This document shows, one piece after another, positions 1 to 10,403 of a stretch of DNA of 64,000 nt. Numbering within the stretch: position 1 is the first letter of the stretch; each line of letters opens with the position of its first letter. The position numbers and the translations under genes are program-made. Under the pieces are notes generated by a model, which saw only the letters and a list, made by a program, of their open reading frames with translations, was not told the origin of the DNA and did not search any database. Source of the stretch: Symsagittifera roscoffensis (lineage: Eukaryota; Xenacoelomorpha; Acoela; Convolutidae); assembly GCF_963678635.1 (NCBI RefSeq), contig NC_087067.1, positions 55,798,456 through 55,862,455 on the forward strand, given 5' to 3'.

Positions 1-530
1 GCCAAAGCAATATTCTTTTTGGACATCCGTAGAATCGGAGGTAGCTCGGCAACAGAAATCCAAATAGGGTACATTTGGTGATTGACCCTTGAGCTCACAA
101 AAGTAACTCCGTCAGTTGATAAAATCAAGTCAATGCAGAAATCGTCTAGTTGTTCGGCAATCTGCAAAAGTTCAACAGGCATATCGGAGACTTCATCGCG
201 ACAACGACTTAAATTATATTTAATAATGCTTAAAATTTTTCTTTGTAAAATAACTTTAAGCAGTTCTGCAAACTTCAATACGCAAGTCTGACTTTCTGCT
301 CCAGGAATAAGTTTTGCTGTTAGATCTCTGAGGTTCAGTTTAATGCTCTGCAGACTTTTAAATGCAGATGGCAGCAGATTAGGATTGGGCATAATTGTTT
401 CTAAGAGCTTCAGTAAATCAACTTGACAAGCATCCGAAACTTTATGATGATTGGTGAAAGCTGGGATTAGAACTTGTGCATTGTTGGATCCAACTCCACA
501 ACTGGGGTACAAGGGAGCCTCCAGGTAATT
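1..530 (-). CDS. Partial transposase-like gene, terminal exon (Tnp2/EnSpm-like family)
   Basis: On the minus strand a continuous reading frame runs from a good splice acceptor (TTTTTTAG at 531-540) to the window edge, about 176 codons. It was read directly because it lacks a start codon. It encodes a Leu-rich stretch followed by a proline-asparagine segment (PNPNLLPSAFKSL) and, near the window edge, a block with STDGV, an SS pair, PIW and ELPP. This order (LL..I...P..N.LP, then TDGV....S....PI....ELPP..R) is characteristic of the widespread metazoan transposase-domain proteins related to EnSpm/CACTA Tnp2. The Cys pairs usual between the two blocks are not obvious. The 3' end lies outside the window. 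Activity cannot be judged; it may be a domesticated or decaying copy. Confidence 0.5.
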
Positions 531-1149
531 CTAAAAAATTTCCTCCAGAATTGGCCGGCGCTCGTTGAATTCGTAACTCAAGAAATTTGTTTTTTTTTTC
601 AGCAGAATTTGGCGTGGAAGCGCCCACGAATGGTAAACTCGGAAACCTACAACATTCAGGCGGACCAGGCATAGACGCGTTTGGCAATGGCAAGCTTGTC
701 GCGAGAAGGTGACTTGCAGATTCTAGATCTTTCAAATAATCTGTATCAGCGTCTTCAGGTTCCTGCGCAACTAACACCTGAGAGTCAGTTGTCGGTGAGT
801 CAAAAACGTTTTCACACTGTACCTGATCTTCAGATGAAGTTAACAGATCAGCCATATCAAAATCGCCAATTTATTTATCGCTACGCTCGTTAATTTCTTT
901 CATTAAATCTTTACAAGCCCCATTTTTTTCGTGCCGACGCAAGCGTGTTTTTTTCCTAGCTGTAAGATCTTCTTGCAATAATTCAGCCACTGAAGAAGTT
1001 CTCTTACTAGTGCTTTTCAGATCCATATTAGCCAAGCTTTTATGATCTCCATCTTGAGACTTTGCTAGAGAACGATCTTCTTGTAGTGTTTCGGCCACTG
1101 GCGAAATTTCGTTGCAAGTTTTGTGCAAAACCATATTATCCATGATCAT
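442..1149 (-). other. Low-complexity coding-like segments between SET and transposase exons
   Basis: Two minus-strand reading segments (871-1149 and 442-855) lie in the same frame, separated by one TAA at 871-873. They are Ser/Glu/Lys-rich and contain a basic cluster (RKKTRLRRHEK) that resembles a nuclear localisation signal, and acidic disordered sequence. They lie between the SET exon and the transposase-like exon on the same strand, so they could be exons of a single gene with an intron removing the stop, or decayed sequence. A possible donor (TGTAG followed by GTTTCC near 645) would join to the acceptor at 531. No known domain is seen. Confidence 0.3.
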
Positions 1150-1862
1150 GCCCTCTACCCTGGGATGGTTCTAATGACATAGGAACTTCAGGTTGACTAA
1201 CAGCTATAATTTCCGAATTTTCATTACTTGGTACAGGTGTTTGCAGTACAGGTTGTTGCAATTCTAATGCAGCTCTCTCTCTCTCTCTCACAGAACAAGT
1301 TCGGCATTTGCACTCATGATTTGAGAAAAAATCGTCACTATACTTTACCAAAACTTCATCCTTGGTTTTCAATTTTTTCAAAGTACGAAGTCGGACTAGA
1401 GTTTTTTCGAGTGACGAGAAGTCATACTCACAATTCGGTTCACAATCTGAAATAATGAAACGAATAGAACCCAGCATTAAATATGCTGTGTCTTTATCAG
1501 AGACTTTGTAAATCATCGAAAGGTCAGTGAAGTCCTCTGGAATGATCCGGAGGATGCCTTTTGGTCCATTTGGTAGAACAGTTCGCCCAGGTATCGATTC
1601 TATTCCACTATAAATCAGTTTATAACCCCCGTAATTGTCATGCTTTATTGCAAAAGAATCTTTGATTGACTCGTAAAGGTATCGTACATGATGGTAAGCA
1701 CTTTCCCACATTATTTTTTCCGCAAGGAGCTTCTGAAAATTCCGCTCTAATTTCAGCGGTACGACAACTCGAGCTTTCCTAGAGCCGTACTCCACAAAAT
1801 TTCGTACCGCTTGGGCGTCGCATTGGGCGAGAACAGTCCAATCAGCGCCAGACGGTAGGCCC
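1136..1862 (-). CDS. Suv4-20-like SET-domain exon, degenerate
   Basis: The exon begins after a clear acceptor (TTTTGTTCCAG) and reads about 240 codons. Three features place it with SET-domain lysine methyltransferases of the Suv4-20/KMT5B type. There is a FTDLSMIY...YLMLGSIRF stretch equivalent to the family's FSVMY...LWLGP. The motif DCEPNCEYDF corresponds to the NHxCxPNCxF cofactor-pocket motif. DEVLVKYSDDFF is followed by a CxCxxC post-SET cluster (CKCRTC). In the family these enzymes methylate histone H4K20. Here the NH of the NHxC motif is replaced by IS, so S-adenosylmethionine binding or catalysis may be lost. Upstream exons were not resolved, and the exon ends near a candidate donor at about 1155. 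It lies on the same strand as, and upstream of, the transposase-like exon. Confidence 0.6.
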
Positions 1863-2265
1863 CTGGAACAAAATCGAAACAATCAAAGCAGAAGGAAACC
1901 AAACATCAGAAAAAGCAATGGTCAATTTGCTATCAAACTCAAAAAAGGCATCGAAACAAGATTTCAAATTAAACGCGATGCGGAACAAACTAAGACAGAC
2001 GCAATTTGAGCCAGAAAAAAATTGATTGAAAAACATCAGACGGTTTACCTTATCCTCAAGGCAATCCTTAAATCAGACAGTTTATCGAAACCTCATAAAT
2101 TTGGCGTGTGAAACAACTCGGGCAAAAAAAAACAATGAAAAAAAACAGAAAAAAATCCAAGTGTTTGAACAGGACTGTCGAAGACATTTCAAAACACCAA
2201 CTCTGATCCAGTGATTTCTTTTAGCCAAAAAATGCCTGATAAGTCTTATATTATTATGATTATTA

Positions 2266-2486
2266 TTCGCAGGCTTGAAAAAACTTACTGATAAAAATTA
2301 AACTAGTTGAAACCAGAAGTCAGTTCCTTTTTCATGTGAGTCAAGCGATGTTTTGCCTATCGCACAAAAAATGAAAACAGAAAACAATTAATTTTGATAA
2401 CTATCAGGCAAAAGCCCGCATAAAAGTTATTCAAGAACTCAGTTACAAAGAAAGCAAGTCAAATATGAAAGTAATAGACAAACATT
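2266..2486. repeat. Direct repeat copy A (~220 bp)
   Basis: This block starts at TTCGCAGGCTTG and contains ACTGATAAAAATTAAACT, GAAACCAGAAGTCAGTTCC and TATTCAAGAACTCAG. It recurs with scattered substitutions and small indels at 3321-3537 in the same orientation. The two copies flank the 390-bp palindromic element at 2787-3178. This suggests either a segmental duplication or a repeat family with two local copies. No coding potential is apparent. Confidence 0.75.
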
Positions 2487-2786
2487 GATTTCCATGTTGA
2501 AAAAACCATAATCAATTCAAACAGACAAATAGCTAATTCATGGCGTGTAGTTAACAGTATGAGTTGAATGACAAAACAATTGAACTGACTGGTATTCTTC
2601 AAACAAATCGAATCTACATTATCTTTATATAAATCAAACCAAAAAGTTTTTAGGACCAGAGTTAGAAAACAACTCAGAGCAGGATAAATAAGAACGAACA
2701 ATTTTGAACCTTAAGTTAGCAGCACAAAACAAAATAATTCTACCAACATTTTTCATTAATTCAGTGGCATAAAGTAAAACCGTTTC

Positions 2787-3178
2787 TGTACAAAACAGTC
2801 CCATACAAAAGAGTCCGGAAATGTATGAAAATGAACAAAAAAACAGTCCAATACAAAACAGTCCGAAAAACATTCCCAATTAAAAATTGTTTTAACTAGC
2901 CGGCAGGCCGAGAATTGTCCTTTGTTCAACAAGCATATCGAATGAATTAGTGACGGCCGCAGTCGCGCCAACGTGTTGCGAGCTTTCCATCAGAGGGTAG
3001 GACTTAATAAAAAATTTAGAGCCGGTTATCACCGCAAAGCGGCGACGCGCGCGCAGCGCACCCACCGGCGACCTTAAACCGGACTGTTTTGTATTGTACT
3101 GATTTTTTCCTCCACTGCATGATTTTTGGGACTATTTTGTATTGGATTGTTTTGTATGGGACTGTTTTGTATATGTAC
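2787..3178. mobile_element. MITE-like element with ~90-bp terminal inverted repeats
   Basis: The left end reads TGTACAAAACAGTCCCATAC and the right end is its imperfect reverse complement (GGGACTGTTTTGTATATG). Both arms contain several copies of the short motif CAATACAAAACAGTCC, in opposite orientation on the two sides. The middle is GC-rich (about 3020-3075). With no ORF and ~390 bp, this is a typical non-autonomous inverted-repeat transposon. I could not define a target duplication. Confidence 0.6.
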
Positions 3179-3320
3179 ACCAGTAAAACACATGAGATCG
3201 AAAATGACCCGCAAATAAGGATTTATGCTTGAGCGAACAATCTATAATCAGTTTTATCAGAAAATAAATCAGTTCACGGTGGGTTTTTCATTATAAGTCT
3301 ATATTACGATTTTGAAACTC

Positions 3321-3537
3321 TTCGCAGGCTTGATTAGGGTACTGATAAAAATTAAACTATTTGAAACCAGAAGTCAGTTCCTTTTTCATATGAGTCAAGC
3401 TGTTTTGCCTGCGGCACTAAAAATGAAAACAGAGAACAATTTATTGCTACAACTATCAGGTAAATGCCAGCATAAAAATTATTCAAGAACTCAGTGACAA
3501 ACAAAGCAAGTCAAACATGAAAATAACAGATGAACAT
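3321..3537. repeat. Direct repeat copy B (~217 bp)
   Basis: This is the second copy of the block at 2266-2486, in the same orientation, with numerous substitutions; both contain GAAACCAGAAGTCAGTTCC. It flanks the MITE on the right. Confidence 0.75.
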
Positions 3538-3814
3538 GAAAAATCTCTGAAACTTCAATTTATTGCTTCTTTTTCAAAATCAAAAAAGAACAAATAGGAA
3601 GAACATGCCGATAAGCTGTGTTTTGCACAATTTCAGAAATCTGATACAAAGCGCGAAAAAATCTTCATATCTATTATGCGAATAAACTTGGCTGCAAATA
3701 AACGATCTAAAAGTTTCAAGAGCAAATCAAAAGAGCAGTTATTTTTCGAGTTTATAAACTTAGATAGACGAGCTGACTTTTTCAAAAAGTTCACTTGATC
3801 ATCCACTACCCCTC

Positions 3815-5552
3815 CTATTGAATCAACTCAGGCTGGATGTTTTTATCATTCAGCCTATTTACTACTTCTTGCGCTCGAGCCAGATTATCAGCCGCCTCCT
3901 GCAGCTTCTTTCTAACAAGTTCAGGGCCACGCCTGTTAAAACTCTCCTTGGCCTCCTCATACGCCTCTATCGGGTGATTTGGGTATTTGGTTTTAATGGC
4001 TTCTAAAACGTTGAAAAAATGGGCATAATTTTTTCAAAAAAGATTTCTTTGCAAGGATCCCTGGCAAAAATTCTGAGAACTAACTTTCCCATATTTGTTT
4101 TCCGACATCTGGAAATGCGGGCCTGCAGTGTGAGCTAGATGATTTTCGTAGAAAAACCATATGAGCAATGATCTCATCATCAGACCAGATCTGATGACCA
4201 CTTTTGCTCCCGTACTTCGCATCACTATTTCCGGAGAAACTCAGCAAATTAACACCTTTCCACTCTACCCTCTCAGAGGGTTCATCAGTGGGTATAGGTT
4301 TCCCAGTTAAGGTCTCAATTTTTCCTATCTGTTGCAGAGAAAGCGTTTTCGATTACGAATTTCTCAAAAACAACAATTAGCAAAACAAAAACTTACCAGA
4401 GATCTTAAAGATTTTTCCAGGCGGACAGTTTGATCCACGTGTGTTTTGATCATATTACTTACACCCTCACTCTGCATAAGCGTAGATTTATCGAGTCTAG
4501 TCGTTATACCATCGAGACTATCCAAACTCGAGTTTATAAACACTTTAAACTCCTACAGAGAATCAGAACAATGAAACGTGACTTTAAATTCTTTTTAAAA
4601 AAAAATCAGTCAAAAGCATCATACCGGAGAAAGTTCAATTGTAAGTACAGTTGGCTGAGAAAAAACAACACGAAGTGGAGTAGAAACCGGTTGGCTGCTG
4701 CCACCTGTTTTTACTTCTGCTCCATGATTTATATCAGTCGCATGGAACAGATTTCGGCGTCTCTTTGAAGCATGATTAGCTTCTTCAACGTTGAGACCAA
4801 TATCATCATCGTTCTCAACGTCAATGAAATCGTCAAAATTCACCCTTGCTTTGAAATTTGAACCCTATAGCAAAGAGAAAATGAAGCGCGAAGAATTGAC
4901 AAAGATATAAAGCTTCAATGAAATTACCATTGGCGCAGACAGAGAGCTAGGAAATCCAACACTCTGTGCTTGAATGTCATCCATTGTCGGCAGAAAAGGT
5001 GAAACTTGACTAGTTGAACCACGATCAAGTTGTGAGCCACCCACAGATCGTGACAATCTTGGAGACGGCTGCAGCTGCGTGTATACCTTTGGACTTGCAT
5101 TGGGATTGATTGGCTGCGACATCACATCCTGCGTGGCGTCCGGCGCATCATATTGAACACTAGGGTCTTCATCTGGCCCCAAACATTTACAAGCCATCGA
5201 GAGTTTTAAGAGACTTGCATCAATGTACTGTTTTGGGCCTATGGCTTCGATCCTCGCAGCGAAAGGTTGTTTACCAAATTTTATCCAAATGGTTTCCCCG
5301 GCCCAATTGAAAAAAATACCAGCTTGAACAGATTAGTGACAAAAAAAAACACACAATGAAAAAAACCTTATATGACTGTCTACGATCAACGTGATCCTGT
5401 ATCTGATCAGCAAGTATGTGTAGCGGACCAGGGCGTTTCTCGGACCAATAATAGACGAGAATCCAAGTGTTCTGGAGGTGTTGCTTAACTGATTGTTCCA
5501 ACTCTCTGATATGCTCGTTCATGACTCGATTACCTTGCCGAGTGGAAAACAT
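3815..5552 (-). CDS. Six-exon nuclear gene of unknown function
   Basis: I rebuilt this gene on the minus strand from splice signals: exons 5552-~5389, ~5322-4928, 4864-4625, 4552-4397, 4328-4085 and 4002-3815 (TAG stop). Introns 4865-4927, 4553-4624, 4329-4396 and 4003-4084 are 63-82 bp, start GT and end AG, and every junction keeps the phase, which makes this a convincing gene. The first intron is less certain (donor GATC before GTAGAC, acceptor TTCAAG). The ~465-residue product has an N-terminal Glu/Gln-rich helix, a segment WAGETIWIKF followed by ARI that weakly recalls PWWP/Tudor-like folds, a Ser/Pro/Gln-rich disordered middle, a basic KRRR, an acidic stretch, and a C-terminal charged helix rich in Ala, Glu and Lys. 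I do not recognise the family. A nuclear role is only a guess. Confidence 0.6.
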
Positions 5553-5756
5553 CCAACAAAAGAAAATAACGGTAAAAAACTACTTTGTATGTCAGAAATT
5601 GAACATCCAGCGAAGATAACGACCTTCAAAATGTTCTCAAAACGCAATTAGAATAAAACTAGTCTGTTATTTGAAAAATAAAAAACGAAACTTCTGAAAA
5701 AATGTACCAAACTTTTCAAAAATGATTCCCACCCAATTTTTTTCTTGTTTCAACTA
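5553..5756. other. AT-rich spacer, possible promoter region of the 5552 gene
   Basis: This lies immediately upstream of the ATG at 5550-5552 on the minus strand. It is AT-rich with A and T runs. No clear TATA box or other motif stands out. Confidence 0.3.
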
Positions 5757-6141
5757 GGTATGACAAAAAAACTTTGCAAAAAAATAACGCAAGTTATAAA
5801 CCGGTCATGGAAACTGCATCAAAGTTGAAAAAAAAACAGCTGAGCACAAAAAAACCATCTGGTTCAAAGCGAAAGGATTGTACCAAACTATTTAACGAAT
5901 GGATTGCACCAAACCGTAAGTTGCATATACCAGGTGTCAATAACAATTCGAAAAAAGCTAACGCAAGTTTGACACAGGTCTCATGACAACTGCATCAAAG
6001 TTGAAAATAAACAGAAGCTGCGTACAAAAAAACATGGTTAAAAGCGAATGGATTGTACCAAACTATTTAACGAATGGATTGCACCAAACTTGAGTTTGCT
6101 TCAACTAGGTATGGCAACAACAATTCATATAAACTAACGCA
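5757..6141. repeat. Tandem repeat, ~175-bp period, about two units
   Basis: CAACTAGGTATG..., AACGCAAGTT and ACTGCATCAAAGTTGAAA recur about 175 bp apart, with a third partial unit near 6103. A shared stretch in each unit, ATTTAACGAATGGATTGCACC, is nearly unchanged. The short plus-strand frame across it looks incidental. Confidence 0.7.
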
Positions 6142-6362
6142 ATGCTCAGCCATATTTTCATACATATACTTCGCCATACATACATACATATGCTCAGTCA
6201 TATACATACATATTCCCTGCCATACATACATACGCCCAGCCATACACCCTTAGACACAAATGCCCAGCCATACATACATATGCCCAGCCATACATACATA
6301 TGCCCAGCCATACATACATATGCCCAGCCATACATACATATGCCCAGCCATACATACATATG
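6142..6362. repeat. CATA-rich minisatellite with 20-bp unit
   Basis: Imperfect CATACATA repeats lead into five essentially perfect copies of CATACATACATATGCCCAGC (about 6262-6362). The periodic reading frames on both strands across it are by-products of the repeat and should not be taken as genes. Confidence 0.9.
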
Positions 6363-7044
6363 CAAATTGTAATCTGATAGAAGGATTAGAGACAAAAAAC
6401 ATCCTATATTTAACCAGCTATTGAAAAACATCCAGTTTTTCTGTCTTTCTAACCAATTAATAATAGCTATTCATAGCCATCGTCTGGCATTAAACCAGTT
6501 TGTGAATGGTTGAATATATAATATCACATGTTTTTATTAAACGCAAAAATGAATCTGCTAGATTTAAATTGATAAAGATCTGCCAGAAAAATTGACAACA
6601 AGCACATTTCATGGTTACAGAGACCGACATGTCTCAAGTACCTATTGGGCTATCTCCCCCTCACGCGAGAATGCGGGGAGATTGCTCAATTTATCCATAT
6701 GTTTCTTTATAATCTAAGTCAATAAAAAGTCAAACGAGTCACTTACATTTTCTGAATTCTCGGATGAAAGGCAGATCTCAACTCCAGGGAAATTTCCTTA
6801 AGAAGAATTTAAAAAAACTTAAATTTTGTCATTTGGTTGTCTCTCCCTTCCCCCCACCCTTTAAAATTATTGTGTTAGCTTACCCCCATCTTCAATGACT
6901 AGGTTGTTTTACTACCCACATTCGATGGTATTATTGTCATAAACTAAGACTGAACACAAAACTTATACTGACCTTTTTTAGTCACGAAATCAAGCAATGA
7001 ATAAGTCTTGCGATAAATAAAAGACAAACGAAATCTGAAAAAAA
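6363..7044. other. Non-coding AT-rich spacer
   Basis: No ORF, repeat or splice-supported exon was found. A short pyrimidine-rich stretch with CTCTCCCTTCCCCCC lies near 6840. Confidence 0.4.
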
Positions 7045-7047
7045 AAT

Positions 7048-7349
7048 TTTAAGTTAGCTAGGATGATGATGATAAAATGTTGTCAAATTCTTCAAACCCG
7101 ATTTTACAGTGCAAACAGTCAACTGCTGATAGCATCGAAGAAGCTTTTGAGCCTAATACAGAGTCTAATCTACGAAGCATTGAGACGTCAGAGCTGCATT
7201 ACACGCAACTTGGGACGAGTGCAAATCAGAAAAATACAACTGCCATTTCAGCAAATACTAGCTGCAAGTCTGTACCATTTTTGATGACAAAAGAGGAACA
7301 TATAATGCTCTCAAGAAACAATTGCAATGGAAAAATTACTGGTACAGGT
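7048..7349 (+). CDS. Possible internal or first exon of a plus-strand gene
   Basis: A Ser/Asn/Thr-rich open frame starts at ATG 7077, follows an acceptor-like TTTAAGTTAG, and ends at a strong donor (GGTACAG followed by GTAATG at about 7349). Beyond the donor comes a G-rich tract and AT-rich sequence. The composition is less AT-biased than its surroundings. There is no recognisable domain and no partner exon was found, so this is weak. Confidence 0.25.
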
Positions 7350-8159
7350 AATGATCTGTGAAATGCAAAATGGGGGGGGGGGAGGGAGGTGGGGGTGTTG
7401 AGAAAGGGATACCCTAAATTAAAAAAAGAAAACAGTGTTTTTCAATATGTTTTTAAACATCCCCCTCCATTCAAAAATCCCCAATTTAATTATTTATTTC
7501 TCAGCAAATTCATACTGAAAAAATTTTAAAAAATATATATATTTTGAAGCTCCGGAATCTAGCGGAATTTTCCGTTTCAAAAGTTTATTCATATCCCATT
7601 ACATTCAAAAAATTCCGCTCTACAATTTGGTATGCAGCTGAAAACATCTTGGTCGGGATGGGCAGAAAAAGTGACTTTTTAAAAAATTTACAGGATGCAT
7701 AATTCAATCCCCCCAGTGAAGTAGAATTAAAATGTTATGAATTTAACCAGTCTTCTTTGTTCGCGAAAACCCTTTACCATAATAGCTGCCAACCCCGACC
7801 ATAAAATTCAAGTAATATTTTCTGAAATAACTATGAGTAACCCTTCTGGAAAGGGTATCATAACCAAGAGTCCAAGAGTAATTCAATCAATAATTAACGT
7901 TGAATAATCAAGAAAATTCGAAAGTTCCAGGGTATAAAAATATGAATTATACGAATTACTCATATTTTGTCATGTTTGAAGCTAACTCCGTATTTTGAAG
8001 TCAATTTGAGGTCGCACAATTTCAAAAGTTTTTTTTTTAAATTTGAAAAAAAAATTGCCCAAAAAAAATTATGAAAAAATATTGAAAAGAATTTAATTTG
8101 TTCCATACTAAGCAACTGACATTGATAACAGTTTTCCTGAAAAAGTAAAGAAGAAATTC
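7350..8159. other. Non-coding AT-rich sequence
   Basis: It contains a G12 tract near 7371 followed by GGAGGGAGGTGGGGG, then A/T-rich sequence. No ORF of interest was found. Confidence 0.4.
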
Positions 8160-8400
8160 GCAATTATAATTGATTATAATCGATTACAATCGATTAAAAA
8201 TGGATTATTTTGCTCTAAAAACAAGTTTCATTTTCTTCCGAAAATAATCGATTATAATCGATTATATTCGGATTATATTGCTTAGAAAAATAGTATCATT
8301 ATAATCCATTTTTAATCGATTATATTCGATTATTTTTGTAATTTTATTGAGACACCCTACAAAAATCCATTATAATCGATTATTATCCATGAAACTTCGG
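8160..8400. repeat. CGATTATAAT palindrome-rich tract
   Basis: Many overlapping copies of TAATCGATTA-type words occur, each palindromic around TCGA. This tract resembles the interior of the elements at 8580-9517 and 10487-11449, but its ends do not match theirs. It is likely a truncated relative or a locally expanded piece. Confidence 0.6.
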
Positions 8401-8579
8401 TGCGGGCGGGTTTTCTTGCAACTGATTCTTACAGTGCTGATTTTTACAACGCGGTTCTACGAAATTTTCTTAATTTGTGTTAAAATTAGACAAAAAGGGA
8501 AGATAACAAAAAATTGCTTAGAATTTTACCAGAATTATTATGCTGCAACTTTCTCCCAAAATTCCCAACCTAAAATTTA

Positions 8580-9517
8580 CCCGCATCCAAGTTTAGGCGT
8601 AAATAATCGATTATAACGGATTATTATGACAATTTTTTGACAATTATAGTCGATTATAATTACCAAAATTAGGTCCTTAAGGGATTTATAATTGATTATA
8701 ATCGTGAAATTTTCCAAGAGATTATAATCTCTTATAAATTATTATAGTTCTTACTAAAAACCCTTAAAATCAATTATAATCGATTATAATCGATTATAAT
8801 CACTTATTTTGCCAGAATTTTTTTCTTTTCGAATTGCATGGGTTTTTATTTTTGTGTCAATAAGAAAATCTTTAAAAGAGAGATCTCTCGAACACTTTGG
8901 TTCATCTGAACACAAAGTTTTACCACGAAACAAAAATTTCACAGAGATCCTTTCATATGACTGGAAAGGTTCTCGCGGTAGATGAAAGATAATTTTTCCG
9001 AAACAATCATGAAACTAAATCAATTTGCTGATGTTTTGGTGTTTAGAAAAGCTTAAAATATGCATCACAAAACAACTCTAATGGGGAAGAAATGGAAAAA
9101 AAAAATTATTAATATGACTTATGTGGGAAAGTTTCTCTCATTTTTCATAGGAACCAACGTCCACAAAAAGCATAAAATATAAGCAATTTAGAGGCAACTT
9201 CGAAGACAAAAATGGACGAACAAAAGGGATTATAATCAATTATAATCGATTACAATGGATTTTTGTGCAAAACAAACGAAATCGAATATTGAATAAAAAT
9301 AATGGATTATAATCAATTATAATCGATTATAATTGTATCGAAAAAAAGACGAAGAAATAATCGATTACAATGGATTATAATTATTTATAATTTGATTTGA
9401 AAAAAAGAGAGTACAATCGATTATTAATTGATTAAAATCGATTGTTTCTCTGTTTTAGTGAGACTGGTACTAAAATCGTAATATAATCGATTATTAACGC
9501 TTGAAACTGGATGCGGG
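8580..9517. mobile_element. Non-autonomous DNA transposon with CCCGCATCCA ends, copy 1
   Basis: The element begins CCCGCATCCAAGTTTAGGCG and ends with the reverse complement of CCCGCATCCAGTTTCAAGCG, so the terminal inverted repeats continue through AATAATCGATTATA. It is flanked by TA on both sides, a likely 2-bp target duplication. The interior is packed with TAATCGATTATAAT palindromes separated by AT-rich unique sequence. A second copy of nearly the same length sits at 10487-11449. It has no ORF and must rely on a transposase from elsewhere. Confidence 0.75.
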
Positions 9518-9710
9518 TACCCCAAAAATGGGTTTTTTTGACTGTTTTTAATCAATCAAGAATTACGCTGACACTACTTGGTTAATAGATGAGAAAACTA
9601 TATCACAAGAGGCCTCCTACATATCCCATCAGTTTTCTCATCTATCAACAAAATAGTGTCAGCGTAATTCTTGATTGATTAAAAACAGTCAAAATCACCC
9701 ATTTTGGGAG
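9518..9710. mobile_element. Fold-back MITE, ~75-bp arms
   Basis: The sequence around 9528-9600 (GACTGTTTTTAATCAATCAAG, AATTACGCTGACACTA, TAGATGAGAAAACT) is repeated almost exactly as its reverse complement at about 9633-9707. The arms would make a long hairpin with a ~35-nt loop. The element abuts the right end of the 8580-9517 transposon. It has no coding content. Confidence 0.7.
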
Positions 9711-10034
9711 TAAAATTTCGGTTGAAAATTTCGGGGAAATATTGCAGCATATTAAGTCTGGAAAAACTCCAAGCATCTTTTGCTTATCTTTACTTTTTGT
9801 CTAATTTTGAATCAAATTGAGAAAAAAGCGTTTGAAATTTCAAATTTTATTCGTTTTGTGCGGTTATTTTAAATCAGCACTGTATTCCTGCCAACTCCAG
9901 TTTCAATTGACGTTTATTTTTCTCAGAAACCCTGAAATGCGTTCTTATTCGCTCTACTTTCGTGTATTTGTAAGTACTTTTTCCTCGCATATTCTATTAT
10001 CGCTTAGGTGTTAGTTTTCTACCCGGAGTAGGTT
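9711..10034. other. AT-rich spacer
   Basis: No supported feature was found. Short frames here have neither splice support nor recognisable product. Confidence 0.4.
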
Positions 10035-10045
10035 TTTTTGGTGGA

Positions 10046-10379
10046 ATCCCTCATACGCGAAAGACCGAATGCGCGAAAATCAAAATCAGCCGATGAGATT
10101 TCAGTAATCTGAAATTTGGAAAGAAAGTAGACATTTTTAGAGAATGAGTATTGATATTGGTTGAATATAAAAACGGCAGAAATATGCAAAATTTCCAAAC
10201 TGTCACTGACGCCGCAGAATTAGAACAAACTTTATATTTCAAGGGTTTTCTTATGAAAGAAGCAAAATATTGCTTCATTTAATTGAATGGCAATTGCTTC
10301 TTTTTAAAAATTGCCCGCGGGCTACTTTTATTTTCGGTCATTTGCTCATGAGTTTTTTCGCGCATTCGTTCCTTCGCGC
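10046..10379. mobile_element. MITE-like element with CTCATACGCGAA ends
   Basis: Near the left end is CTCATACGCGAAAGACCGAA and near the right end the reverse complement of CTCATGCGCGAAGGAACGAA, followed inward on both sides by TGCGCGAAAA. The GC-rich arms contrast with an AT-rich core. No ORF was found. Exact ends and target duplication are uncertain. Confidence 0.55.
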
Positions 10380-10403
10380 ATGAGAATAGCCCCCGTTTTT
10401 TTT

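Noticed and set aside
6142-6431. Open frames across the CATACATA minisatellite on both strands
   Set aside because: Periodic peptides come from the 20-bp unit length; no start context, splice sites or conserved product.
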